Part shown: piece by piece, positions 24,307-31,745 of the stretch
Layout: the number at the start of each line of letters is the position of its first letter
Numbering within the stretch: position 1 is the stretch's first letter
Source of the DNA: Kribbella flavida DSM 17836
Lineage (GTDB): Bacteria > Actinomycetota > Actinomycetes > Propionibacteriales > Kribbellaceae
NCBI RefSeq assembly: GCF_000024345.1
Contig: NC_013729.1
Location: forward strand, 7,254,001 to 7,318,000
Direction of reading: 5' to 3'
Length of the DNA stretch: 64,000 nucleotides
Translations under genes and position numbers: made by a program
The notes under the pieces: generated by a model
Database searches by the model: none
What the model was told of the DNA's origin: nothing
What the model saw: only the letters and a program-made list of their open reading frames with translations

Positions 24307-25111
24307 GCTGGCCCACCGCGAAGAACAGCGAGCTGGACGGGACCAGCTCGGGACAGCGGTCGGCAAGCCGGGAGCAGATCAGCGCGGTCTCCAGCGGATC
24401 GGGGTCGGTCATCGACTCCGGCGCCGGCTGCCGGCCGAAGTGCGCGTCGAGCGTCACCGTCAGCCAACCGCCCGGTCCGGTCAACCCGTGCACCGTGACC
24501 GCCCGGAAGCCGACGCTGGTCAGCTCCGTCCGCAGCTGGGTGACGGAGTGGTACGTCGTCTCCGCCATCCGCTCGTTGTCCGCGCTGTAGCCGGTCTCCA
24601 GGATCTCCCGCACGATCCGCTCCCGCTGCTGCAGCCTGTTGGCGAGCAGGGAGCCGATCAGGTTCGCCGCGCGGTTGATCGCGACCACCGCGACGAACCC
24701 GCCCGGCCGGGTCACCCGGCTCGCCTCGTGCAGCGCCAGCCGCCGATCCGCCGCCGCGGTCAGGTGGTACATCGGCCCGGCCAGCAGGACGGCGTCGAAC
24801 GACGCGTCCTCCCACGGCAGCCACCGGGCATCCCCCAGCCGCGCGTCGATCCCCGCCGCGCGGGCCTGCTCCACGTGCCGCTGGACGGGATCCAGCAGCT
24901 CGACCGCGTATCCCAACTCCTGCAACCACCGCGCGTGCACGCCGGGCCCACCCCCGACGTCCGCCACCACCGCCGGTGGATCGGGCAGGTACCGCCCCAA
25001 CAGCTCCTGCACCCGCGCCAGCTCCAACCGCCCCTTCAACGTCGAGCTCAACCGGTGCGCCTCGTCATGCCGAGTCGTGTAGTGCGCCTCGAGCGCCGCA
25101 TCAATCGCCAT
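24299..25111 (-). CDS. SAM-dependent methyltransferase
   Basis: Class I methyltransferase of 270 residues; substrate unknown. Motif I is VVADVGGGPGVHARWL (about 48-63), the acidic residue after beta-2 is in VELLDPV, motif III-like is DASFDAVLLAGPMYHL, then VTRPGGFVAVVA. GGGAGGT just before the ATG at 25111 is a strong ribosome site and decides the start against a longer frame. It is co-transcribed with the prim-pol-like gene. Confidence 0.88.
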   Translation of the reverse strand: MAIDAALEAHYTTRHDEAHRLSSTLKGRLELARVQELLGRYLPDPPAVVADVGGGPGVHARWLQELGYAVELLDPVQRHVEQARAAGIDARLGDARWLPWEDASFDAVLLAGPMYHLTAAADRRLALHEASRVTRPGGFVAVVAINRAANLIGSLLANRLQQRERIVREILETGYSADNERMAETTYHSVTQLRTELTSVGFRAVTVHGLTGPGGWLTVTLDAHFGRQPAPESMTDPDPLETALICSRLADRCPELVPSSSLFFAVGQRV

Positions 25112-25168
25112 ACCTCCCACCCTGCTGGCGATCCCCGCCTCAGAGCAGACCACCAACCGGGGCAACCA

Positions 25169-25189
25169 GGGGCAGATCAGATCTGCCCC
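25169..25189. promoter_or_regulatory. Palindrome with 10-bp arms upstream of the methyltransferase
   Basis: GGGGCAGATC-A-GATCTGCCCC is a perfect dyad with a one-base centre, 58 bases upstream of the methyltransferase start and about 200 bases before the APH-type gene on the other strand. It has the form of a dimeric repressor site; no regulator gene is adjacent. Confidence 0.5.
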
Positions 25190-25385
25190 GCCGAAACCTC
25201 GCCCGGCGTCGCCGCAGCAGTGTTTCGGTGCTGGGTGCCTTCCGTTTACAGTGCCATGGGCCGGACCGGGGAGGACCGAGTGCGTCAAGCGGGCGTGACG
25301 TTGGCTTGTGTGGTGGGCGTGCTCGCGCCGGCAGGGCGATCCTGCCGACGGACAAGCACTGAGTGCTGACAGAAAGGTTGTTGCG

Positions 25386-26348
25386 TTGAGTGACACGCCG
25401 GACCTCGGTCCTGTGCCGGAGCGCATCGGCGTCGAGGCGGAGCAGGTCCGCCGGCTCGTCGAAGCGCAGTTCCCGCAGTGGGCCGATCTGCCCGTCGAAC
25501 CCGTGGCCAAGGGCGGCTGGGACAACTGGACCTTTCACCTCGGGACCGACCTGGTGGTGCGCCTTCCCAGCGCCGCGGAGTACGCCCAGGCGGTCGAGAA
25601 GGAGCACCGGTGGCTGCCGGTTCTGGCTCCCCGGCTCCCCCTGCCGATCCCGGTCCCGCTGGCGCAAGGGAAGCCGAGCGCCGACTACCCGCATCCGTGG
25701 TCCATCTACCGGTGGCTCGACGGCATGACGGCCACCGCGGGCCGCATCGCCGACCCGGTCGAGTTCGCCGTCGACCTGGCCGGTTTCCTGGTCGCCTTGC
25801 AGAACATCGACGCCGTCGACGGTCCGCAGCCCGGAATCCACAACTGGTTCCGGGGCGGCACGCTGCGGACCTACGACAAGCTCACCCAGCGGGCCCTCGA
25901 CGAGCTGGACGGCCACGTCGACGTGGAGCTGGCGCGCGAGATCTGGGCGCGCGCACTCGGCGCACGCTGGGACGGTGTGGACCGCTGGTTCCACGGCGAC
26001 GTCGCCGAAGGCAATCTGCTGCTCGGCGACGGGCGGTTGGCGGCCGTCATCGATTTCGGGACGTGCGGCGTCGGTGACCCGGCCTGCGACCTGGCCATCG
26101 GCTGGACCTTGCTGACCGCCGACGGCCGGCAGGCGTTCCGGGACCGGCTGTCCGTGGATGCGGGGTCCTGGGCGCGCGGCCGTGGCTGGGCCTTGTGGAA
26201 GGCGCTCGCCACCTGTCTGTACACGTACCAGGATCCGGCGGACGCGGTCGAGTTCACCGGCGCGCAGCGGGTCCTCGCCGAGATCTTCTCGGAGTACGCA
26301 GGCGGCCGGTCCGGCCCGCCGGCAGCCATCGTCCCGCCTCCGGCCTGA
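25386..26348 (+). CDS. Aminoglycoside phosphotransferase-fold kinase
   Basis: Small-molecule kinase of the APH/choline-kinase fold, 320 residues; it may modify an antibiotic or a metabolite. The catalytic loop is WFHGDVAEGNLLL (about 200-212) and the metal-binding block is AVIDFGTCGVGDPACDLA (about 220-237). RWLDGMTA marks the start of the C-lobe. The TTG at 25386 (LSDTPDLGPVPERI) follows a GAAAGG ribosome site and fits the family N-terminus better than an upstream GTG. Resistance to a specific drug cannot be claimed from this. Confidence 0.85.
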   Translation: MSDTPDLGPVPERIGVEAEQVRRLVEAQFPQWADLPVEPVAKGGWDNWTFHLGTDLVVRLPSAAEYAQAVEKEHRWLPVLAPRLPLPIPVPLAQGKPSADYPHPWSIYRWLDGMTATAGRIADPVEFAVDLAGFLVALQNIDAVDGPQPGIHNWFRGGTLRTYDKLTQRALDELDGHVDVELAREIWARALGARWDGVDRWFHGDVAEGNLLLGDGRLAAVIDFGTCGVGDPACDLAIGWTLLTADGRQAFRDRLSVDAGSWARGRGWALWKALATCLYTYQDPADAVEFTGAQRVLAEIFSEYAGGRSGPPAAIVPPPA

Positions 26349-26583
26349 CCACCGGAAGCCCGACGAACAAGAAGTTGCTTTCAGCACCGATATGCCGAAC
26401 CGCCGGTACGGCGGGAGCGTCCGGGCGCGGGGACGTCGCCGCTCCCGGAGCGGCGCCGGACGGTTTCCGGCAGATGTGCGCGGGTACCAGCAGGTCGCGG
26501 CCGACCGGTCCGCCGGGGCGTGACCGTGTGCTCCGACGGATCTTCCGCCGGACCGCTCCACCGACCCGCCCGAGGAGAATTGC
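26349..26583. other. Gene-free region before the vWA operon
   Basis: 235 bases with no gene. It should contain the promoter of the four-gene signalling operon; only a weak CGCCG/CGGCG hairpin near 26401-26413 and the GAGGAG ribosome site at about 26571-26576 are seen. Confidence 0.4.
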
Positions 26584-27447
26584 GTGAGCGACAACACCGT
26601 GCCCGGAACTCCGTCCGCGACGTCAGCATCCGACGCGCCGCCGGTGGAGGAAAGTGTCGAAGGCTCTGCTGGACCGCCCGCGGAGACGGCAGCAGTCGCC
26701 GCCCCGTCCGGTCCCGAGACGTCCCCCTCGGCCCCGCCGGCGTCACCGGCGTCGGCACAGTCGAGCCTGGCCGCGCCGCGCGGGCTGAGCTACGCGGTGG
26801 ACATCGTGTTCTGCGTCGACGTGACCGGCAGCATGACGCCGATCATCGACCAGGTGAAGGCCAACGCGCTGGGGTTCTACGACGACGTACAGACCAACCT
26901 GACCGACAAGGGCAAGAACGTCGCCCAGCTGCGGGTGCGGGTCATCGCGTTCCGCGACTTCGTGGCCGACGGCGCCGCGGCGCTGGAGGAGTCCGCCTTC
27001 TTCACCCTGCCGGAAGAACGCGGTGAGTTCTCCGAGTTCGTGAACGGCCTGATCGCCCAAGGCGGCGGCGACGCTCCCGAGTCGGGTCTGGAGGCGGTGG
27101 CACTGGCCATCAAGTCGCCCTGGACGACAACCGGGGACCGCCGCCGGCAGGTCATCGTGGTGTGGACCGACCAGCCGGCCCAGCCGCTGGACCCCTCGGC
27201 ACTTCCGGCCGACCTGTCCGCCCGGGTGCCCGCCGACTTCAGCGCTCTCACCGACCTGTGGGAGGACGAGCAGGGCCCGATGGGTTCCAGCGCCAAGCGG
27301 CTCATCCTGTTCGCGCCGGACGGCCCGGGATGGAGCGACATCTCCTCGGTCTGGGAGAACGTCGTGCACCATCCGTCGCAGGCCGGCGGAGGATTGTCCG
27401 AGGTGGACTACGGGACGATCATCGACTCGATCGGCAACTCGGTGTGA
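26584..27447 (+). CDS. von Willebrand factor A (vWA) domain protein, signalling operon gene 1
   Basis: A 287-residue soluble protein. Residues 1-65 are a disordered tail rich in Pro, Ala and Ser. The vWA domain follows: DIVFCVDVTGSM with the metal-site motif D79-x-T-G-S83, then VIAFRDFVADG and the third metal loop near GGGDAPESGLEA. The DxTGS form resembles the vWA domains of eukaryotic alpha-kinases and of Ter-type systems. No signal peptide. Its stop overlaps the GTG of the phosphatase gene (GTGA). It probably acts as a metal-dependent adaptor that the downstream kinase and phosphatase control; this role is inferred from TerY-P-type triads. Confidence 0.85.
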   Translation: MSDNTVPGTPSATSASDAPPVEESVEGSAGPPAETAAVAAPSGPETSPSAPPASPASAQSSLAAPRGLSYAVDIVFCVDVTGSMTPIIDQVKANALGFYDDVQTNLTDKGKNVAQLRVRVIAFRDFVADGAAALEESAFFTLPEERGEFSEFVNGLIAQGGGDAPESGLEAVALAIKSPWTTTGDRRRQVIVVWTDQPAQPLDPSALPADLSARVPADFSALTDLWEDEQGPMGSSAKRLILFAPDGPGWSDISSVWENVVHHPSQAGGGLSEVDYGTIIDSIGNSV

Positions 27448-28622
27448 GCCGAGCCGAGGGCGCGGCGGCGTCCCTTCCCGGCCCCACCTTCTCCTTCGGT
27501 TTCAACCTGGGCAAGGTCCCCGACCAGGGCGAGGACTCCGATCCGATTCTCCGCGACGGCCCGGACCTGGGCCTGGTGGCGGTGTTCGACGGGATGGGTG
27601 GTGCCGGCGGCACCGTCTACGAAACCCCCGAGGGCCGGCGTACCGGCGCGTACCTGGCCTCCCGGATCGCCCGGGACGTGGTCGAGCGCCGGATGCTGGA
27701 GCTGCTCGAGCCCGACTGGAACCTGAACGGCGAAGCAGCCGCGGAGGACCTGCGCGGATCGGTGCAGGAGGCTCTGCGGGAACGGCTGACCGAGCTCAAC
27801 GCGCCCCCCAGCGGTCTGCGGTCGCGGTTGCTCCGAGCGCTGCCGACCACGATGGCGGTCGCCGCCCTGCAGCGAACCCAGCCCGGCGGCGCGACCTGGG
27901 CGTGCCATCTGCTCTGGGCCGGGGACTCGCGGGCCTACGTCTTCGAACCCGAGGGGGCTCGCCAGCTGACCACCGACGACCTGCGCGATCCAGGTGACGC
28001 GCTGGCGAACCTGCGGCACGACTCCGTGGTGAGCAACGCGATGTCGGCCGACACGGACTTCCACGTGAACTACCGCAGGATCGAGCTGCGGGCGCCGTTC
28101 CTGGTGGCGTGCGCGACCGACGGCTGCTTCGGCTACGTGAACACCCCGATGCACTTCGAGCACCTGGTGCTTGGTCACCTTCAGCAGGCTCGCACCAGCA
28201 AAGCCTGGTCGGCAGCGCTGCAGACGGAGATCTCGTCGGTCACCGGCGACGACGCGGCGATGTCGCTGATGGGGGTGGGCGCGAGCCTGCAGGAGTTCCA
28301 GGAGCTGTTCGCCCCGCGGGTCGCCGAGCTCGAGCAACAGTTCATCGGGCCGCTCGACCAGCTCGAGGACGAGGTGAGCCGCGCCGAACGCGAACTCGAA
28401 GATCTGCGGGAACGCCGGCTCGCGACGACCACGGCCATCTGGAGCCGGTACAAGGTGGGCTACGAGCGGTATCTCCAGCCGGCCGGGGACCCCGACGACG
28501 GCGCGACCGGCTCGGCGGAGGCCACTGCGGCTCCCCGCGCGTCCTCGGTCGCGGTCCCGGACGGCGAGTCAGACCCGGCGACAACCGATCCGGCCGCAGA
28601 GGACAGCGAGGAGACGCCGTGA
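27444..28622 (+). CDS. PP2C-type Ser/Thr phosphatase, signalling operon gene 2
   Basis: Metal-dependent phosphatase of 392 residues. PP2C motifs are GEDSD (about 29-33), AVFDGMGG (47-53), LLWAGDSRAYVF, the VACATDGCFGY block and a final TGDDAAMSLM. After the catalytic domain (to about 280) comes a long heptad-like helix (LEQQFIGPLDQLEDEVSRAE..., about 295-345), likely a coiled coil, then an acidic tail. No membrane segment. The GTG start overlaps the vWA stop and its own stop overlaps the kinase start, so gene order and dose are locked together. It presumably opposes the kinase. Confidence 0.9.
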   Translation: MSRAEGAAASLPGPTFSFGFNLGKVPDQGEDSDPILRDGPDLGLVAVFDGMGGAGGTVYETPEGRRTGAYLASRIARDVVERRMLELLEPDWNLNGEAAAEDLRGSVQEALRERLTELNAPPSGLRSRLLRALPTTMAVAALQRTQPGGATWACHLLWAGDSRAYVFEPEGARQLTTDDLRDPGDALANLRHDSVVSNAMSADTDFHVNYRRIELRAPFLVACATDGCFGYVNTPMHFEHLVLGHLQQARTSKAWSAALQTEISSVTGDDAAMSLMGVGASLQEFQELFAPRVAELEQQFIGPLDQLEDEVSRAERELEDLRERRLATTTAIWSRYKVGYERYLQPAGDPDDGATGSAEATAAPRASSVAVPDGESDPATTDPAAEDSEETP

Positions 28623-29659
28623 AAGCCGGCGACACGATCAACGGGTACACGATTCTCGAGGACTTCAAGGTCGTCGGCGCCGGCCTGAGCAAGTGGACGT
28701 TCGCCGCCCGGGGTGGTCGCGAGTTCTTCATCAAGGAGTTCCTCAGCCCGACCTATCCCGACGACGACGCCCCGGGCAGCGCGAAGACCAAAGCGAAGAA
28801 GCGGGCCCGGTGCGCCGCCTTCGAAGCGCACCACCGGGGCCTGCAGAAGGCGCTGGCCCCGCTGTCGGCGTACGGCGGGAACCTGATCGTCACCCTGGAC
28901 TTCTTCCGCTGGGGAGCCAAGTACTACAAGGTGACCGAGAAGGTCGACGCCGCAGGTCCGAGCGGCGGCGACGTCGCGACGTTCGACTTCCGCACCCAGC
29001 TGGTGCTGATGAAGTCGGTGGCGCACAGTCTCAAGATCCTGCACGATCTGCGGATCGTGCACAGCGATCTGAAACCGAGCAACATCATGATCAAGCGCAC
29101 CGAGCTGGGATACACCAGCAAGCTGATCGACTTCGACAGCTCCTACATCGCCGGCAGCCCGCCGCCGGCCACGGAGATCGTCGGGACCATCAACTACTAC
29201 TCGCCGGAGCTGCTCGGGTACATCCAGGAGGCCGGGGTGAGCCCTGCCGAGCTCGGGGTGGCGTCGGACCTGTTCGCTCTGGGGCTGATCTTCACCGAGT
29301 TCCTCACCGGCGCGGTGCCGCCGTTCGACGCGGCGACCTACCACGAGCCGGCGGTCGCGGTCCGCAACGGCGAGACGCTCAGCATTCCGCGCGCCGGCAT
29401 CGCGCCGGAGCTGGCGGACCTGATCGACGCGATGCTGCTGGCGGATCCCGCCCGTCGCCCCACCATCGCCCAGGTGCACTCCGCGCTGATGGCCATCCGG
29501 CCGGCCGATCGGGACGCAGGGACGGTCCCGGCCGCGCCCACCGCCTTGCGCGGAAAGGGAGTGCGCACCGGCCTGCGTGCCCGTGCCACCGGAACCGCGC
29601 CGACCGGCCGGCTCGTCGGCAAGCTGCTGAAGAAGCTCAACGACCGGAGCTCGTCGTGA
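28619..29659 (+). CDS. Serine/threonine protein kinase, signalling operon gene 3
   Basis: Hanks-type kinase of 346 residues, cytoplasmic with no membrane helix or PASTA repeats. Visible: glycine loop GAGLSKWTFAA (20-30), Lys39 in FFIKEF, catalytic loop HSDLKPSN with Asp150 and Asn155 (HSD in place of HRD), DFD at 171-173 in place of DFG, a P+1 region GTINYYSPE, and DLFALGLIFTEFLTG. A basic C-terminal tail (about 300-346, LRARATGTA...KLLKKLNDR) follows. It is coupled on both sides by GTGA overlaps. Partners are presumably the vWA and zinc-finger proteins. Confidence 0.92.
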   Translation: MKAGDTINGYTILEDFKVVGAGLSKWTFAARGGREFFIKEFLSPTYPDDDAPGSAKTKAKKRARCAAFEAHHRGLQKALAPLSAYGGNLIVTLDFFRWGAKYYKVTEKVDAAGPSGGDVATFDFRTQLVLMKSVAHSLKILHDLRIVHSDLKPSNIMIKRTELGYTSKLIDFDSSYIAGSPPPATEIVGTINYYSPELLGYIQEAGVSPAELGVASDLFALGLIFTEFLTGAVPPFDAATYHEPAVAVRNGETLSIPRAGIAPELADLIDAMLLADPARRPTIAQVHSALMAIRPADRDAGTVPAAPTALRGKGVRTGLRARATGTAPTGRLVGKLLKKLNDRSSS

Positions 29660-29958
29660 GCGTGTGGCGCTGCCGGGTGTGCGAGGGAGTCAACCAGGGT
29701 GGCCGGACCTGCACCATCTGCGGTGCGGAGGTGCCGCCCGGCGAGGTGCTGCGGACCGCCGTACGTCGGCGGGTCCCCAGCGCGCACCCGCCGGTGCCCG
29801 CGACGCCGCGACGCCGGGAGCTGCGCGACCTCCCCGCTCCGGACGAACTGCGGCCGCTGGAGCCGGGGGACCTTTTCGGCTCCTTGGAAGACGTCGAAAT
29901 CCGCCCGCTTCCGGGCGGATGCCTGGTCTCGGTCGTTCCCCGCCCGCGCCGACGCTGA
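29656..29958 (+). CDS. RanBP2-type zinc-finger protein, signalling operon gene 4
   Basis: A 100-residue protein. The first 22 residues form a zinc finger W-x-C-x2-C-x3-N-x5-C-x2-C (WRCRVCEGVNQGGRTCTICG), which fits the RanBP2/NZF pattern, a fold that binds ubiquitin or RNA in eukaryotes and is uncommon in bacteria. The rest is Pro/Arg-rich with an acidic patch (DELRPLEPGDLFGSLEDVE). It is coupled to the kinase by a GTGA overlap. In TerY-P kinases a zinc ribbon is usually fused to the kinase; here a separate zinc-finger protein may do that job. Confidence 0.78.
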   Translation: MSVWRCRVCEGVNQGGRTCTICGAEVPPGEVLRTAVRRRVPSAHPPVPATPRRRELRDLPAPDELRPLEPGDLFGSLEDVEIRPLPGGCLVSVVPRPRRR

Positions 29959-29974
29959 CCGACGTCAGGTCCGG

Positions 29975-30538
29975 TCAGTCGAGCGGGCGGAGCTCGTCGG
30001 CGTACGAGACCGAGACCCGGCGCAGTACGCCGTCCTTGACCGAGTACTGGCCCATCCGCCACAGCGGCGGGCTGTAGGCGTGCACGGTGACCGAGCCCTT
30101 GTCCAGGCCGGTGAGGCGGTGGATGTGGTCGGGGCCGAAGCCGTAGACGTCGCCGGCGGTGACCTCGGTCTCGATCGACTCGGTGCCGATCGCGAGGTTG
30201 TGCTCGACCAGCTTGCCGCGGGCCACGGCGACCGCGCCCGAGGAGACGTCGTGGTCGTGCCAGCCGGTGTCGTTGACCGGGGTCCAGCAGATCAGCCAGA
30301 CGTCCACGTTGGCGTCACGGTGCAGCGAGGCGAACACCCGCTCCTCGTCGCTGAAGGCGACCTTGTCCTCCCACAGGTGCGGCTGGGCGGCCAGCGACGC
30401 GGCCAGCTCGGCCAGCTCGGTCGGGTCGAGATCACGTCCCGGAAGATTGTCCAGCGACAGACAGTCGTTCAGCTCCACGAGCCGGCTGGCCTGGCGCGCG
30501 GGAACGACGGGTGCGTCGGAAACGGGCTGAGCAGTCAC
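29975..30538 (-). CDS. Cysteine dioxygenase-family cupin
   Basis: Iron-dependent thiol dioxygenase of 187 residues, likely oxidising L-cysteine (or a related thiol such as 3-mercaptopropionate) to the sulfinate. Iron ligands are His94 and His96 (GWHDHDVSSGAVAV) and His140 (DHIHRLTG); Tyr155 in VHAYSPPL matches the conserved active-site Tyr. The GTG at 30538 follows GAGAGGGGAG. It lies 110 bases downstream of the amidohydrolase gene on the same strand and may be co-transcribed. Confidence 0.88.
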   Translation of the reverse strand: MTAQPVSDAPVVPARQASRLVELNDCLSLDNLPGRDLDPTELAELAASLAAQPHLWEDKVAFSDEERVFASLHRDANVDVWLICWTPVNDTGWHDHDVSSGAVAVARGKLVEHNLAIGTESIETEVTAGDVYGFGPDHIHRLTGLDKGSVTVHAYSPPLWRMGQYSVKDGVLRRVSVSYADELRPLD

Positions 30539-30648
30539 TGCACTCCCCTCTCGGAGGACACCGGCACCTGTCAGGAGCCGGTACTGGTCGGTCAGCTCAC
30601 GCGGATGCGTCGAGCCGGGCCCGGTGGTCGCCGGGAAGTCGGGGTGGT

Positions 30649-31620
30649 TCAGCTCGCGGGAGATCCGCGTCCGAACCCGAGGCGAGACGTCTTGTCCTGC
30701 GGCGGCGACGTGCCGAACAGCAGCCGGTGCGGATTGTCGTACTGGATCACCGCGGTGGCGGCCTCGCCTTGCCGGAGGTCGGTGACACCGGCGTACGGAC
30801 GGTCGGTGCCGTGCACGACCTGATCGATGCCGAGCACCCGGGCGACCGCGTCGATTCCCTGCGGCCCGTAGCTCGACGTGTCGACGAACACGTTCGGATC
30901 GATCGTGCCGAGCCGGCCACCGCGGGCCGCGAGCCGCTCGTGGTGGACCGGGGCCAGCCCGGCCGCGGCGACGAAGCAGAGCCGCAGGCGCGGGAACGCG
31001 GACCGCCCGCCGAAGGCGTGCCAACTCCACCAGGCGGCCTGCAACTGGCTCACGTAGTCGACGACCGGCGCCCACCAGCCAGGGACCTGATCTGCCCCGG
31101 CCTGGCCGGGGATTCCCGGGCGCACGGTGGAAGCGTTCGTCGCAGTGCCCGGGTGGACGAGCACGGGCTTGTCCGCCTGCTCCGCGACGGCCAGCACCGG
31201 CGCGACCCCGGCCCACGCGCCCGGCGTACCGAGGACGTGCGCCGGCAGTTGTACGCCGAGGAAGCCGCCGGCCAGCAGCCCGGCGAGCGCGGACAGGTCG
31301 GGCTCCAGCAGATCGACCGACGCCCAGGCCCGAAAGGGCGCGGGCAGCGCCGCGGCGCCGGTGTGCCAGGCGTCCAGCAACGCGGCGTCGCCGAGCTGCT
31401 CGATCCCCAACGGGCTGGACAGCGAGACCGCGGCCAGCGTCGTCCCCGCGTCCTGCTCAGCGGCGACCCGTTTGTCGACGGCATGCGCCGCCGGGTCCAC
31501 GGCGTACGGCGACTCGCCGGCGGTGCGCAAGGTCCAGCCGTCCAGGTACGGCGGCTCGGTCCGGGCGCGCAGGCGGTCGACGAACTCGGCCGGCCACAGG
31601 TGCTGGTGGACGTCGATCAT
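30649..31620 (-). CDS. Amidohydrolase-2 (TIM-barrel) family protein
   Basis: Metal-dependent hydrolase or decarboxylase of 323 residues. The N-terminus has the HxH metal motif (MIDVHQHLWP, His5 and His7), VLVHPGTA contributes the next His, and the C-terminal Asp lies in HGTDRPYAG. This is the ACMSD/lactonase-like branch; substrate unknown. It is divergent from a LacI-family gene, with two LacI-type operators in between, so it is probably induced by a small sugar-like or lactone effector. Confidence 0.82.
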   Translation of the reverse strand: MIDVHQHLWPAEFVDRLRARTEPPYLDGWTLRTAGESPYAVDPAAHAVDKRVAAEQDAGTTLAAVSLSSPLGIEQLGDAALLDAWHTGAAALPAPFRAWASVDLLEPDLSALAGLLAGGFLGVQLPAHVLGTPGAWAGVAPVLAVAEQADKPVLVHPGTATNASTVRPGIPGQAGADQVPGWWAPVVDYVSQLQAAWWSWHAFGGRSAFPRLRLCFVAAAGLAPVHHERLAARGGRLGTIDPNVFVDTSSYGPQGIDAVARVLGIDQVVHGTDRPYAGVTDLRQGEAATAVIQYDNPHRLLFGTSPPQDKTSRLGFGRGSPAS

Positions 31621-31658
31621 CGGCTCTGCCCTCCTCCCGGACTCGCGGTGAACGCTGT

Positions 31659-31672
31659 TTGAAGCGCTTCAA
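31659..31672. promoter_or_regulatory. LacI-family operator 1
   Basis: TTGAAGCGCTTCAA is a perfect 14-bp palindrome with the central CG typical of LacI/GalR operators. It lies 39 bases upstream of the amidohydrolase start, on the side facing that gene. Confidence 0.85.
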
Positions 31673-31682
31673 GACAGCAGCA

Positions 31683-31696
31683 GTGAAGCGCTTCAA
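31683..31696. promoter_or_regulatory. LacI-family operator 2
   Basis: GTGAAGCGCTTCAA repeats operator 1 with one outer mismatch. The centres are 24 bases apart, so two dimers can bind side by side. It lies 50 bases upstream of the LacI-type gene and can mediate autoregulation. Confidence 0.85.
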
Positions 31697-31745
31697 AGCG
31701 TTGCTTGTCAAGTTTCTGTCCGCGCCGAGGTCTAGGCTCGTCGTC

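Noticed and set aside
29956..29979. Hairpin CTGACC...GGTCAG between the zinc-finger and cysteine dioxygenase genes as a terminator
   Set aside because: The six-base stem with a long loop overlaps both stop codons and is too weak to call.
31087..31098. CTGATCTGCCCC resembling one arm of the palindrome at 25169
   Set aside because: It lies inside the amidohydrolase gene with no second arm; taken as chance.
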